Position numbers and translations under genes: made by a program. DNA of 35,012 nt from an uncultured Pseudomonadota bacterium. GTDB taxonomy: Bacteria > Pseudomonadota > Gammaproteobacteria > Xanthomonadales > Wenzhouxiangellaceae. The stretch covers positions 1 through 35,012 of the forward strand of contig CAKZPB010000013.1 of assembly GCA_937138395.1 (NCBI GenBank), read 5' to 3'. The notes beneath the pieces were generated by a model, which worked only from the letters and a program-made list of their open reading frames with translations, was not told the DNA's origin and searched no databases. Positions 15,845 to 24,795 of this stretch are shown piece by piece (the first letter of the stretch is position 1; each line of letters starts with the position of its first letter).

Positions 15845-17658
15845 TCTACGGTGACGGATTTGGCCAGGTTGCGGGGCTGGTCGACATCGGTGCCACGGAT
15901 CACGCCGACATGGTAGGCCAGTAGCTGCAGGGGCACGACCTGTACGATCGGCGAGGCAATCGAATGATTGAGCGGCAAGTGCATCACGTGCATATCGTCA
16001 TTACTGTCGAGCGTTACGGCGCGATCGGCAAACACGATCAACTGGCCACCGCGCGCCTGGACTTCACGCAGGTTGGATTCCAGCTTTTTCAGCAACTCGT
16101 TGCTGGATGCCGTGACGACAACGGGCAATGACTCGTCGACCAGCGCCAACGGTCCATGCTTCAATTCACCGGCCGCGTAGCCTTCCGCATGAATATAGGA
16201 CACTTCTTTCAGCTTGAGTGCACCTTCCAGCGCGATCGGATATTCAGCGCCGCGCCCAAGAAACAACGCGTGCTGTTTATCGGCCAGTCGATAGGCCAGC
16301 GCCTCGATCTGGTCTTCGAGTGCAAGCACTTCACGCGTTTGCTGGGCGACCTGTCCCAATGCATCGAGGACTTCGGCAATGCGGGATTTTGGCTTGTCTT
16401 GAGCTTGCGCCAGGGCCGCGGTAAACAACAGCAACACCGTCAATTGCGTAGTGAATGCCTTGGTCGAGGCTACGCCTACCTCGAGACCGGCGCGAGTCAT
16501 CAACGCGTGATCACAGGCGCGGGTCAAGGCGCTTTCCGGCACATTGCACAAGCCGATCGTGGCCAGGTAATTCAATTCGGAAGCCAGCTCAAGCGCAGCC
16601 AAGGTATCAGCGGTCTCGCCGGACTGCGATATTGCAAGCATCAGCGTGTGTTCCGGCACCGCAGGCCTGCGATTTCGAAATTCGCTGGCGACTTCAACTG
16701 AAACCGGTATGCCGGCCAACGATTCGATCCAGTATTTTGCTGTCAATCCTGCGTGGTAGCTGGTACCGCAGGCCAGGATATGGATGGCGCGGACCTGGCT
16801 GAGCAATTCGGCCGGTAGCGATGGAAGAATCCGCGTGCCATTCAAGCAACCATCCAGCGTTGCTGAAATGACAGCCGGCTGCTCATGAATTTCTTTGAGC
16901 ATGAAATGACGATAGTGGCCGCGCTCGCTGCTTTCCGGGTCCAGGTTCGAGCGCTGAATCGTTCGCTCGATCGGTTTGCCCTGCTGGTCATAAAGCGCTG
17001 CTTGATCGCGCCGGATGGCGACGATATCGCCTTCCTGGAGGTACATCATCTGTTGAGTCAGCGGTACAAGCGCAGCCGCATCCGAGGCCAGAAAATGCTC
17101 GCCCACGCCCACACCAACCACCAGCGGGCTACCCTTGCGCAGGCCCCAGATGGTGTCGGGGTGCTGTTGATCCAGCACTGCAATGGCATACGAGCCTTGC
17201 AGTTGTTGCTGCACTTCAACCAGGCAATCAAGCATGGATTGCCCCTGGGCCAGCAAGTGATCAATCAGATGCACAATGGCTTCGGTATCGGTTTCAGACG
17301 TGAAGGTAGCGCCGTGCTCGATCAGCTGTTTGCGGATCGCCTGTTCGTTTTCGATGATGCCGTTATGCACCAGCGCCAAGCGCTCAGAGGCTGTATGCGG
17401 ATGGGCATTGTGTTCAGTAGGCCCGCCGTGCGTGGCCCAACGCGTGTGGGCCAATCCAAGATGGCCCGGTCGTTCTGAGTCAATCCGATCGGCCAGTGCC
17501 TGGACTTTACCGGCTGAACGTATCCTCTGAAGCTGGTTTGCTTCATCGATGAATGCAATGCCGGCAGAATCATAGCCGCGGTATTCGAGTCTGCGCAGGC
17601 CATCGATCAATAACGGAACGATATTCCGTTCTGCGACTGCTGCAACTATTCCACACAT
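15841..17658 (-). CDS. glmS: Glutamine-fructose-6-phosphate aminotransferase (isomerizing)
   Basis: A cytoplasmic enzyme that makes glucosamine-6-phosphate from fructose-6-phosphate and glutamine, the first step of amino-sugar synthesis for peptidoglycan and lipopolysaccharide. It has 605 residues, the usual length (about 609). The class II amidotransferase domain begins MCGIVAAVAE with the nucleophile Cys2, then RRLEYRGYDSAGIAF and TRWATHGGPTEHNAHPH. Two SIS domains follow with ILACGTSYHAG, SQSGETADTLAAL and VASTKAFTTQ. It ends PRNLAKSVTVE as expected. The start at 17658 has AGGTGG eight nt upstream; the frame is open to 18009, but that would overlap the divergent secreted-protein gene and add unrelated residues. 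No glmU is adjacent. A glmS ribozyme is not expected in this class and was not seen. Confidence 0.97.
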   Translation of the reverse strand: MCGIVAAVAERNIVPLLIDGLRRLEYRGYDSAGIAFIDEANQLQRIRSAGKVQALADRIDSERPGHLGLAHTRWATHGGPTEHNAHPHTASERLALVHNGIIENEQAIRKQLIEHGATFTSETDTEAIVHLIDHLLAQGQSMLDCLVEVQQQLQGSYAIAVLDQQHPDTIWGLRKGSPLVVGVGVGEHFLASDAAALVPLTQQMMYLQEGDIVAIRRDQAALYDQQGKPIERTIQRSNLDPESSERGHYRHFMLKEIHEQPAVISATLDGCLNGTRILPSLPAELLSQVRAIHILACGTSYHAGLTAKYWIESLAGIPVSVEVASEFRNRRPAVPEHTLMLAISQSGETADTLAALELASELNYLATIGLCNVPESALTRACDHALMTRAGLEVGVASTKAFTTQLTVLLLFTAALAQAQDKPKSRIAEVLDALGQVAQQTREVLALEDQIEALAYRLADKQHALFLGRGAEYPIALEGALKLKEVSYIHAEGYAAGELKHGPLALVDESLPVVVTASSNELLKKLESNLREVQARGGQLIVFADRAVTLDSNDDMHVMHLPLNHSIASPIVQVVPLQLLAYHVGVIRGTDVDQPRNLAKSVTVE

Positions 17659-17790
17659 AGAAGGTCCACCTGAATGAACGACACGCCCTTGATCACTGGT
17701 GACCAGTGATGACTGCTCACCGCTAACATGCATAATAACGGTTTCGAAATTCAAACGCTCAGGCCTGATGGTCTTGATCGCAAACAACAA

Positions 17791-18621
17791 ATGACCAAGA
17801 ACGCATTCATCGCCGGGCTCCTGTTTCTCCTTTGGCTTGATCCAGCCAGCGCGGAGTCGCCGTTTATCCGTCTGGCTCTGAACGAACAAGGCGATGCGAT
17901 GGCGCTGCAGGTTTCCATTGCACGCTACCGCAATCAAGCAGGCGTGGAGCTGGATCTGGTCAGTGCTGTGCATGTTGGTGATGAGGGCTATTTCGAGGCG
18001 TTGAACCACCAGTTTTCAAGCTACGACTCGGTGCTCTACGAACTGGTCACGAATGATCCCGAAGCCGATCTTGACGCATCTACGCCCGCTTTTTCAATGA
18101 TCGGATTCATGCAGGGTGGAATGAAGGAGGCCCTTGGATTGAGTTATCAGCTCGATGTCATTGACTATTCACAATCCAATTTCGTGCATGCCGATATGAC
18201 CGTGGCTGAATTTCAGCGCAGCATGGACGACCGAGGGGAATCGATGTTCAAGCTGTTCTTGCGCGCCTGGAGTGTATCGATGGCGCAGCAATCGGCGGGA
18301 CCAAGCACCCCCCAGCCCAGTTTGTTGGGATTATTGTTTGCAGCCGACCGGCAGCAAAAACTCAAGCAGATCATGGCCGAGCAACTGGCGAATCCGGATC
18401 AGCTGGACATGCTGCTCAATCCCGAGGGTGGATCAACACTGATTGCGGGGCGCAATCTGAAAGCGCTGGAGGTTATGCAGCAGCGCATCAGCGCCGGTGA
18501 TCAGTTGCTCGCAATCTTCTATGGTGCCGGCCACATGCCGGATTTCCATGACCGGCTGATCAATGAGCATGATTTCGAGCCGGTTTCAACCCAATGGATC
18601 AATGCCTGGCAGTTGAACTGA
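17791..18621 (+). CDS. Secreted TraB/GumN-like protein
   Basis: A 276-residue exported protein. The signal peptide MTKNAFIAGLLFLLWLDPAS is cut after ASA (about residue 22). The mature part carries the TraB/TIKI pattern: a buried strand then LVSAVHVGDEGYFEAL (GTxH-like VHVG), SYDSVLYELV with the conserved Glu, and near the C-terminus IFYGAGHMPDFHDRL (GAGHxP motif). Animal TIKI members are metalloproteases, and the bacterial GumN/TraB proteins are presumed periplasmic or outer-membrane hydrolases of unknown substrate. Start chosen at the ATG that opens the signal peptide; an upstream ATG at 17728 adds 21 non-hydrophobic residues. Divergent from glmS with about 130 nt between; the peptidase lipoprotein follows 90 nt later. 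Confidence 0.7.
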   Translation: MTKNAFIAGLLFLLWLDPASAESPFIRLALNEQGDAMALQVSIARYRNQAGVELDLVSAVHVGDEGYFEALNHQFSSYDSVLYELVTNDPEADLDASTPAFSMIGFMQGGMKEALGLSYQLDVIDYSQSNFVHADMTVAEFQRSMDDRGESMFKLFLRAWSVSMAQQSAGPSTPQPSLLGLLFAADRQQKLKQIMAEQLANPDQLDMLLNPEGGSTLIAGRNLKALEVMQQRISAGDQLLAIFYGAGHMPDFHDRLINEHDFEPVSTQWINAWQLN

Positions 18622-18711
18622 AACGCGATGTCTTGCTGCTCGACTTGAGTCGCAAACGGTCGCAGTTTATGATGATCGGCTTGACTCAAATATCGCTTCC
18701 AGGAATTCTTC

Positions 18712-20958
18712 ATGAAGGCTATGAATATTACGCCGCTATCCACGCTGCTATCTGCTCGAATATTGTCGCTGAAAATTCTGCTCCTGTCGTTTTGTCTGTT
18801 ATTTTTGATTTCAGGATGTTCAGGTCAGCATGACGCGCCAGCTGAAGAAGCTGAAAACCGCGAAGCGGCGGCCGCAGCAGTCCGGGGTGCAATTACGTAT
18901 CCCGAAACCGCAACGGTCGATGTCAGCGATAACTATCACGGCACCATGGTGGCTGACCCGTATCGCTGGTTGGAGGACGACGTCAGGGAATCCGAGGCGG
19001 TTGCCGACTGGGTACAGGCTCAGAATGCAGTCACCAATACGTATTTAGAGTCACTCGACGCTCGCAGTGCCTTTCGCGAGCGCATGGCCGAGCTGTGGAA
19101 CTACGAACGGGTCGGTTTGCCGGTCAAGCGCAATAATCTGTATTTCTTCACTCGTAACGACGGCCTGCAGAACCAGTCTGTGCTGTACGTGCAGGCCGGC
19201 CTGGATGGACTGCCGCGTGAGCTGATTGATCCCAATGAATGGTCGGAGGACGGCACCGTCAGTCTGGCCCAGTGGGTCCCGGGTCCCGAAGGTCGGTATC
19301 TGGCCTATGGCATCCAGGATGGTGGCTCTGACTGGCGTACCTGGCGAATCCTGGACGTCAGCACCGGCGAGTTGCTGGAGGATGAATTGAACTGGCTCAA
19401 GTTCACGTCCGTGTCTTGGGATGCAGCTGGCGAGGGCTTTTACTACAGTCGCTACCCGGCTCCTGATTCTGACGCCAAGTTCCAGTCGCTGAACCTGAAT
19501 CAAAAAATTTACTATCACCAGCTCAATAGCCCACAGTCCGAGGACGTGCTGATCTATGAGCGACCTGACCAGCCGGAGTGGAGCCTGTCCTCAAGCGTGA
19601 CCGACGACGGCCAGTTTTTGATCATCACCATGTATGTGGGTACCGACAACCGGTATCAGGTGGCCTTCAAAGCCCTGGGTGGTGATGGCGCCGAAGTGCA
19701 GATGCTGATTGAAGGATTCGATAATGAATACAGTTATGTCGCCAATGATGGCCTGGATTTCTACTTCTACAGCAATGATGGGGCACCGCGCTATCAGCTG
19801 GTCAAGATCAACCTGACGCAGCCGGAGCAGCGGACCGTCATCATTCCGGAGAGTGAACACGCCTTGCAGGCTGTAGAGCGTGTCGGCAACTATTTTGCCG
19901 CTAGCTATCTGGTCGATGCGCGCAGCGATGCACAGGTATTCAATCTGGAAGGTGAGCTCGTGCGCAGCGTCGATCTGCCTGGTCTTGGCTCGGCAATTGG
20001 ATTTGACGGGCAGCCCGATGACAGCGAAACGTTTTTCAGTTTTTCAAGCTTCAATCGGCCAGTCACGATTTATCGCTATGACGTCGACACCGGCGCTCGT
20101 GAAATCTGGCGTCAGGCCGAGGTCGAGTTCGATCCCGCAGACTTTGTTGTTCGTCAGGTGTTCTACACCTCAAAGGACGGTACTGAAGTGCCGATGTTTA
20201 TCGCGCATCGCCGCGACGTAACACCGAACGGAAGCACGCCCACCTTGTTGTACGGTTACGGCGGATTCAATATTTCGCTGCCGCCAAGGTTTGCGGTTCA
20301 GAACCTGGCGTGGATGGAGGCCGGGGGGGTCTATGCGCAGGCCAACATTCGCGGTGGCGGTGAGTATGGCCGCGAGTGGCATCAGGCAGGAACCAAGCTG
20401 AACAAGCAGAACGTCTTTGATGATTTCATAGCGGCTGCCGAGTATCTGATTGCCGAGGGCATTACCCAGCCGGAGCAACTCGGTATCTACGGCCGTTCGA
20501 ATGGCGGTCTATTGGTCGGCGCGGTGGTCAATCAGCGGCCTGATCTGTTTGCTGCCGGCCTGCCGGCGGTTGGCGTCATGGATATGTTGCGCTTTGATCA
20601 ATTCACGGCCGGACGATTCTGGGTCGATGATTACGGTTCGTCGTCCAACGCAGATGAATTTGCCGCGCTGTATGCTTATTCGCCGGTTCACAACGTGGCC
20701 GATGATCAGGTCTACCCTGCCATGCTCGTGACCACTGCCGATACCGACGACCGTGTGGTACCCGGCCATTCGTTCAAGTATGCGGCCGAATTACAGAACA
20801 GCACGATTGGGCCTGCCCCGCAGTTGATTCGTATCGAGACCCGTGCCGGACATGGTGCGGGGACGCCGGTTTCGATGCTGATCAATCTGTATGCTGATCA
20901 GTGGGCTTTTTTGGCTGAGCACACCGGGCTCGAGGTCGATTTTACCGACCCGCTTTAA
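18712..20958 (+). CDS. Prolyl oligopeptidase family serine peptidase (S9A), lipoprotein
   Basis: A 748-residue exported peptidase likely anchored by a lipid at C36 (lipobox LISGC after a hydrophobic segment). The N-terminal part PYRWLEDDVRESEAVADWV is typical of S9A enzymes, followed by a seven-bladed propeller region (about 120-460). The alpha/beta-hydrolase domain has YGYGGFNISLPPRF, ANIRGGGEYGREWHQAG and the nucleophile elbow YGRSNGG (S596). The Asp is in TTADTDDRVVP (about 677-680) and the His in RAGHGAG (H714). It should cut short peptides after proline in the periplasm or at the outer membrane. AGGAA lies six nt upstream of the first ATG; an internal ATG at 18721 is an alternative. A hairpin without a T-tract follows at 20988. 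Confidence 0.95.
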   Translation: MKAMNITPLSTLLSARILSLKILLLSFCLLFLISGCSGQHDAPAEEAENREAAAAAVRGAITYPETATVDVSDNYHGTMVADPYRWLEDDVRESEAVADWVQAQNAVTNTYLESLDARSAFRERMAELWNYERVGLPVKRNNLYFFTRNDGLQNQSVLYVQAGLDGLPRELIDPNEWSEDGTVSLAQWVPGPEGRYLAYGIQDGGSDWRTWRILDVSTGELLEDELNWLKFTSVSWDAAGEGFYYSRYPAPDSDAKFQSLNLNQKIYYHQLNSPQSEDVLIYERPDQPEWSLSSSVTDDGQFLIITMYVGTDNRYQVAFKALGGDGAEVQMLIEGFDNEYSYVANDGLDFYFYSNDGAPRYQLVKINLTQPEQRTVIIPESEHALQAVERVGNYFAASYLVDARSDAQVFNLEGELVRSVDLPGLGSAIGFDGQPDDSETFFSFSSFNRPVTIYRYDVDTGAREIWRQAEVEFDPADFVVRQVFYTSKDGTEVPMFIAHRRDVTPNGSTPTLLYGYGGFNISLPPRFAVQNLAWMEAGGVYAQANIRGGGEYGREWHQAGTKLNKQNVFDDFIAAAEYLIAEGITQPEQLGIYGRSNGGLLVGAVVNQRPDLFAAGLPAVGVMDMLRFDQFTAGRFWVDDYGSSSNADEFAALYAYSPVHNVADDQVYPAMLVTTADTDDRVVPGHSFKYAAELQNSTIGPAPQLIRIETRAGHGAGTPVSMLINLYADQWAFLAEHTGLEVDFTDPL

Positions 20959-20987
20959 TTGAAACCTTCAGCGACCGGCGCGCCGGG

Positions 20988-21012
20988 TTCGAGGCGCCGG
21001 CAGCGCCTCGAA
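20988..21012 (+). terminator. Strong hairpin after the S9A peptidase, weak terminator
   Basis: A perfect 10-bp GC-rich stem (TTCGAGGCGC 20988-20997, GCGCCTCGAA 21003-21012, loop CGGCA) starts 29 nt after the stop codon. There is no T-tract, so it may end or stabilise the transcript only in part. Confidence 0.45.
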
Positions 21013-21383
21013 GTTCACAAGCTGGATCGTTGAGAAGCCCTTTGGTTGATCTACAGGCCTGATTTCAACTGAATTGAACCCCTCATGACTACTGGCTGGC
21101 AGCAGGCGATGGTCAGCCGATGAGCCAGCCCAAAATCCAGCGCGCAGGCAGTGCGCTTCGCTGGCGGATTGGAGCCGTGCACTGAGCGAATGCTCTGCAC
21201 CAAGCGGGTCCTTCGGCAAGCAGCGTCGCCAAGCGCGCAGTCCATCGTGCTCTTCGCCAGCCGAGTCCGGATCGTTGCGCTGGTCGATATACACCTCATT
21301 ATTACCTTCGCGGGTTCATCGGGTGATCAGGCCCTTGAAGAAACCGATGCTGGGCTTCAGTTTCGACGATTGTCATATTTTTG
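21013..21383. other. Intergenic region before the TonB operon
   Basis: About 370 nt with ORFs of 82 to 108 codons on the minus strand and 97 on the plus strand. None has a ribosome binding site or a family I recognise, and the translations change character along their length, so I take them as chance ORFs or decayed sequence. The operator-like repeat at 21384 begins the promoter region of the operon. Confidence 0.5.
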
Positions 21384-21406
21384 TCATATCAGGGTCACTG
21401 ATATGA
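21384..21406. promoter_or_regulatory. Inverted repeat, candidate operator of the TonB operon
   Basis: The arms TCATATCAG (21384-21392) and CTGATATGA (21398-21406) are a perfect 9-bp inverted repeat with a 5-nt spacer, 77 nt upstream of the first operon gene. The left half is preceded by a direct repeat TTGTCATAT (21370, 21381), so several binding sites may overlap the promoter. It does not match the Fur box consensus. The binding protein is unknown. Confidence 0.5.
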
Positions 21407-21482
21407 AACCTCCCGGCACTAGATTTCGATACCTCGGAAAGTGATTTCTAGCAGGCCCTGCCCGCAACGTTTTGGAGGTTTC

Positions 21483-22271
21483 ATGTCGATTCATTTAAGC
21501 CGGGCGGGCTTTGCAGCCACCCTGGTCATCGCCCTGTTCGGATCTGCACCGGTTCCGGCTCAAGCTCAGGATTCACTGGAGGCACTCGGCCAGGAACTGG
21601 TACGAATGCGCGGAGAAGTCGAATCATTGAACGCGGAGCTGACCCGTATTCAAGAGCAGCATCGGGCCGAAATGAGTTCACTGTCCGCGCAGAAGGGAGA
21701 CCTGGAAGCGACTCGCCGTCGCGAAGACCTCCGGATCCGTCAGCTCGAGCAGGACCTCGCTGATAATCGCGAACGTGCCGAAGCGGCGGGTGTTGCCGGC
21801 GAATCACTGATCCCGGTCGCCGCCGACGCCATTACCCAGCTTGAACTGCACATTCAGCGCGGTTTGCCGTTCAAGGTCGACGAGCGCTTGGATGCACTGG
21901 CAGAAATTCGGAATCAGCTGGAATCCGGGGCGCTGGCGCCGCCACGGGTGATCAACCGGCTTTGGAGTTTCTACGAGGATGAGCTTCGGTTGACCCGAGA
22001 AAACGCGCTGTATAGCCAGATCATTCCTCTGGCCGGTGATCGCGTGCTGGCCGACGTTGCCAAGATTGGCACTGTAGCAATGTATTTCCAAACGCGTGAC
22101 GGACGCGTGGGCTTGACCGAGCGAAGCGGCATTGACTGGCAATTTGTCGAGGTTGATGGGCGCGAAGATCAGCAACAGATCGAAATACTGTTTGACTCAC
22201 TGCAAAAGCAGATCCGAACCGGGTTTTTTGAGGTTCCCAACGGCAGCATCCAGTTGGAGGCAGGCTCATGA
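21483..22271 (+). CDS. DUF3450 periplasmic coiled-coil protein of TonB operon
   Basis: A 262-residue exported protein. The signal peptide ends at about residue 29 (PVPAQAQDS). A coiled coil at about 30-95 (SLEALGQELVRMRGEVESLN, later DLEATRRREDLRIRQLEQDL) precedes a conserved globular part with LHIQRGLPFKVDERLDAL, RLWSFYEDELRLTREN and a C-terminal EILFDSLQKQIRTGFFEVP. This is the DUF3450 pattern. DUF3450 genes occur just upstream of TtpC/ExbB/ExbD/TonB sets in Vibrio, Shewanella and relatives; a periplasmic helper of the motor is the common guess. GGAGG is placed four nt before the ATG. Its stop overlaps the next start (ATGA). First gene of the operon. Confidence 0.88.
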   Translation: MSIHLSRAGFAATLVIALFGSAPVPAQAQDSLEALGQELVRMRGEVESLNAELTRIQEQHRAEMSSLSAQKGDLEATRRREDLRIRQLEQDLADNRERAEAAGVAGESLIPVAADAITQLELHIQRGLPFKVDERLDALAEIRNQLESGALAPPRVINRLWSFYEDELRLTRENALYSQIIPLAGDRVLADVAKIGTVAMYFQTRDGRVGLTERSGIDWQFVEVDGREDQQQIEILFDSLQKQIRTGFFEVPNGSIQLEAGS

Positions 22272-23734
22272 CTGGTTTTAGCCGCCCGACGGACTACTTC
22301 AGGGTCCTGTTGCTTGTGCTGTTGGCTGCAGGGCTGTTGTTTTCCCAAGTGCTGATGGCGCAGGACGAAAATGCCCAGGCCACGACTGCCGAGTCGGAGA
22401 CCGCTGCAAGTGAAGCCGTCGTCGAGGAAACCGAACCACTTTCACCTGTCCAGCAGCAGCCCTCGCTGGAGCAGGCCTATCAGCGTGAATTTGCTTTCCT
22501 GCAAAGTCAGCGACGCGACCTGCAGCAGCGCCTGAACGACCTGGAGGCGCGCATGCAGCAGGAAAAGGCCGGCCTGCAGTCGGAAATCCAAACGCTGGAG
22601 CGCGACGTGGTGGCCATGGGCGGACGGGCGGATCGACTGGATGATCTGGTGTTCGAGTCCGAGCTATCAGTTGACCGGGCCCGTGAAAACACCGACTTGC
22701 TGGCGTCGACGTTCATGCAGGCCGATTTTACGCTCGAAGATTCCTGGGAAAACGAGCTGGGGTCGGAAGCACCCGGCGCCGATGATGTCGCCTCGCTGTT
22801 TGCAGCCGCTCGTCAATTCCTGGCTGAATCCAGCCGGGTCCGGCGTGAGCCGGGAGAATTCTTTCTCAGTGACGGTGCCCGCGTCAGCGGCGACATCATC
22901 CGAGTCGGCAGCATCGCGGCCTACGGCATCAGCGATCGCGGCACGGGCGCACTGGCGCCGGCTGGTGATCAGGACCTGAAGCTCTGGAATGTCGACGCCG
23001 AACAGGCCGCGCGTGAAGTAGCCACCGGTGCCATGCCGGACCAACTACCCATCTTCATTTATGAATCGCTGACCAACGAAATCGAAACCAAGGCTGCAAA
23101 AGGCATGTTCGATGTGATCAGCAGCGGTGGTGTCATTGGCTGGATCATTTTCGGGCTCGGCGTGTTGGGATTGATTCTGGTCAGCCTGCGCGCCATCTTC
23201 CTGCAGCAGGCCAGCTCTTCCACCGATCGCGTGATGGATTCGGTCTCGGCGCACGTGCGGCGGGGTGATCGCCAGGCCGCACTGGATGTGCTGAAGAAGA
23301 AAAAAGGCTCCACATCCCGGGTGATGTCAGCGGCGATTCGAAACCTCGACCGAGACCGTGAGCATCTGGAAGACATCGTTTCTGAATCGATTCTTCACGA
23401 GAGCAGTCACTTGAACCGATTTGGCGCATTCATTCTGGTCATCGCTGCGGTATCGCCCTTGCTTGGGCTGCTCGGCACCGTGACCGGCATGATTTCGACG
23501 TTTGATGTGATCACTGAATTTGGCACGGGCGATCCGAAGCTGCTGTCGGGCGGAATCTCGATTGCCCTGGTCACGACCGAGCTGGGTCTGATCGTGGCGA
23601 TCCCGTTGTTGCTGTTGGGCAATCTGCTGTCCGGCTGGGCCGAAGGCATCAAAGACAATATGGAAAAAGCCACGCTGCGCATCATCAACCAATATTCGGC
23701 CGGTCAATCGGGCGCTGAGGCCGAACTTACCTGA
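22268..23734 (+). CDS. TtpC-like MotA/TolQ/ExbB proton channel protein with periplasmic domain
   Basis: A 488-residue inner-membrane protein. A signal sequence (about 11-31) leads to a long periplasmic region with a coiled coil at about 65-150 and a small domain at about 170-280. The MotA/TolQ/ExbB channel domain follows, with helices at about 289-310, 385-405 and 430-456 and the conserved SPLLGLLGTVTGMISTF (396-412). This arrangement is that of TtpC, an extra ExbB-like subunit needed by TonB2-type systems in Vibrio. It likely works with the next three genes to pass proton-motive force to TonB. Its ATG overlaps the DUF3450 stop and the exbB ATG follows its own stop by two nt, so translation is coupled. 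Confidence 0.9.
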   Translation: MTGFSRPTDYFRVLLLVLLAAGLLFSQVLMAQDENAQATTAESETAASEAVVEETEPLSPVQQQPSLEQAYQREFAFLQSQRRDLQQRLNDLEARMQQEKAGLQSEIQTLERDVVAMGGRADRLDDLVFESELSVDRARENTDLLASTFMQADFTLEDSWENELGSEAPGADDVASLFAAARQFLAESSRVRREPGEFFLSDGARVSGDIIRVGSIAAYGISDRGTGALAPAGDQDLKLWNVDAEQAAREVATGAMPDQLPIFIYESLTNEIETKAAKGMFDVISSGGVIGWIIFGLGVLGLILVSLRAIFLQQASSSTDRVMDSVSAHVRRGDRQAALDVLKKKKGSTSRVMSAAIRNLDRDREHLEDIVSESILHESSHLNRFGAFILVIAAVSPLLGLLGTVTGMISTFDVITEFGTGDPKLLSGGISIALVTTELGLIVAIPLLLLGNLLSGWAEGIKDNMEKATLRIINQYSAGQSGAEAELT

Positions 23735-23736
23735 CC

Positions 23737-24348
23737 ATGTTCAATGCACTGATCGACGACCTGATGCTGTATTTCCAGATGGGCGGCTACGTTATGCCGC
23801 CGCTGGTACTGGGTACAGTCGTACTGTGGTTTGCCATTGGCTACCGTTTTGCAGCCCTGCGGCGCGGGACCAAGCGCAGCGTTCGAGCGCTGCTGGATAA
23901 GCATCAGGGTGGCTTCAAGCATGAGCCGCGCGGCCTGATCGAATATGCGGTTTCGCGCGGTCTTGAACTCGAACAGCAACATCCAGCTGATCTACGGCAC
24001 TGGCTGGATGACGCGTTCAATGATCTCGAAAATTCAACCAAACGCTACCACCGTTTGATCCTGACGATCGTGACTGTAGCGCCACTGCTGGGGCTGCTTG
24101 GCACGGTATCCGGCATGATCGAGACCTTCGATTCACTGGGAGACATGTCGCTGTTTGCTCAATCGGGTGGCATTGCCGGCGGTATCTCCCAGGCCTTGTT
24201 CACCACGCAGATGGGCCTGGCAGTGGCCATCCCGGGTCTGATTGTCGGTGGCTTGCTCGACAAGAAGGCATTTGTACTCAGGCATGAAATGGCACAGGTC
24301 AAGGATCTCCTGTGCGCCCGAATTCAACAGCCGGAGGCAACGACATGA
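23737..24348 (+). CDS. exbB: ExbB-like biopolymer transport protein
   Basis: A 203-residue inner-membrane channel subunit (MotA/TolQ/ExbB family) with the short TonB2-type architecture. The first helix is near 18-36, then a cytoplasmic domain, then a helix with the family motif APLLGLLGTVSGMIETFDSL (about 113-132), and a third with TTQMGLAVAIPGLIVGGLLD. It forms the proton path with ExbD and energises TonB. Most ExbB proteins of the E. coli type are longer (about 244) with a signal-like N-terminus. The stop overlaps the exbD start (ATGA). Confidence 0.93.
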   Translation: MFNALIDDLMLYFQMGGYVMPPLVLGTVVLWFAIGYRFAALRRGTKRSVRALLDKHQGGFKHEPRGLIEYAVSRGLELEQQHPADLRHWLDDAFNDLENSTKRYHRLILTIVTVAPLLGLLGTVSGMIETFDSLGDMSLFAQSGGIAGGISQALFTTQMGLAVAIPGLIVGGLLDKKAFVLRHEMAQVKDLLCARIQQPEATT

Positions 24349-24755
24349 GATTCCGTGAACGCAGCGATGCCGAGCAACGCATCGACATCTCGCCATTGAT
24401 CGACATGGTGTTCATCCTGCTGATCTTTTTCATGGTCTCGACCACGTTCGTCAAGGACATGAAGCTGGAGCTGGATCGTCCGACTGCATCGTCGGCTGCG
24501 CCTGCGTCCACGCAGGCCATTCGGCTGTATATCGACAATGCCGGTGATACTTATTTGGACGGTCAACCGATCCGGGTCTGGGTGATTCAGAGCCGCTTGC
24601 GTGACCTCTTGTCCGGATCGGGCCAGGAATCCGTACTGGTTGTGACCGACGATCAGGTACCGGCCGGACGTCTGGTGGAAGTGGTTGACCAGGCCCGCCG
24701 CGCAGGTGCCCAGGACGTCGGCGTGGCCACCGTAGACGAGGCTGGAGCCGGCTAG
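24345..24755 (+). CDS. exbD: ExbD-like biopolymer transport protein
   Basis: A 136-residue protein with a short cytoplasmic N-terminus, one membrane helix containing the essential Asp (ISPLIDMVFILLIFFMVSTT, D20, equivalent to D25 of E. coli ExbD) and a periplasmic domain of about 90 residues (TYLDGQPIRVWVIQSRL, later VVDQARRAGAQDVGVAT). It is the ExbB partner in the proton-driven motor. The start at 24345 overlaps the exbB stop and has GGAGG eight nt upstream. A 40-nt gap to tonB is the widest among the motor genes. Confidence 0.95.
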   Translation: MRFRERSDAEQRIDISPLIDMVFILLIFFMVSTTFVKDMKLELDRPTASSAAPASTQAIRLYIDNAGDTYLDGQPIRVWVIQSRLRDLLSGSGQESVLVVTDDQVPAGRLVEVVDQARRAGAQDVGVATVDEAGAG

Positions 24756-24795
24756 CGCCGAACGCGCCGAGACAAGCAAGAATCAAGGAGTAGTT

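Noticed and set aside
17659-18009. Longer N-terminus for glmS
   Set aside because: GlmS must begin with MCG so that Cys2 is freed as nucleophile, and the extension overlaps the divergent secreted-protein gene.
20968-21299. Minus-strand ORFs of 82 and 108 codons, considered as a decayed gene
   Set aside because: Overlapping in two frames, no Shine-Dalgarno, no recognisable domain; the 3' end covers the hairpin after the peptidase gene.
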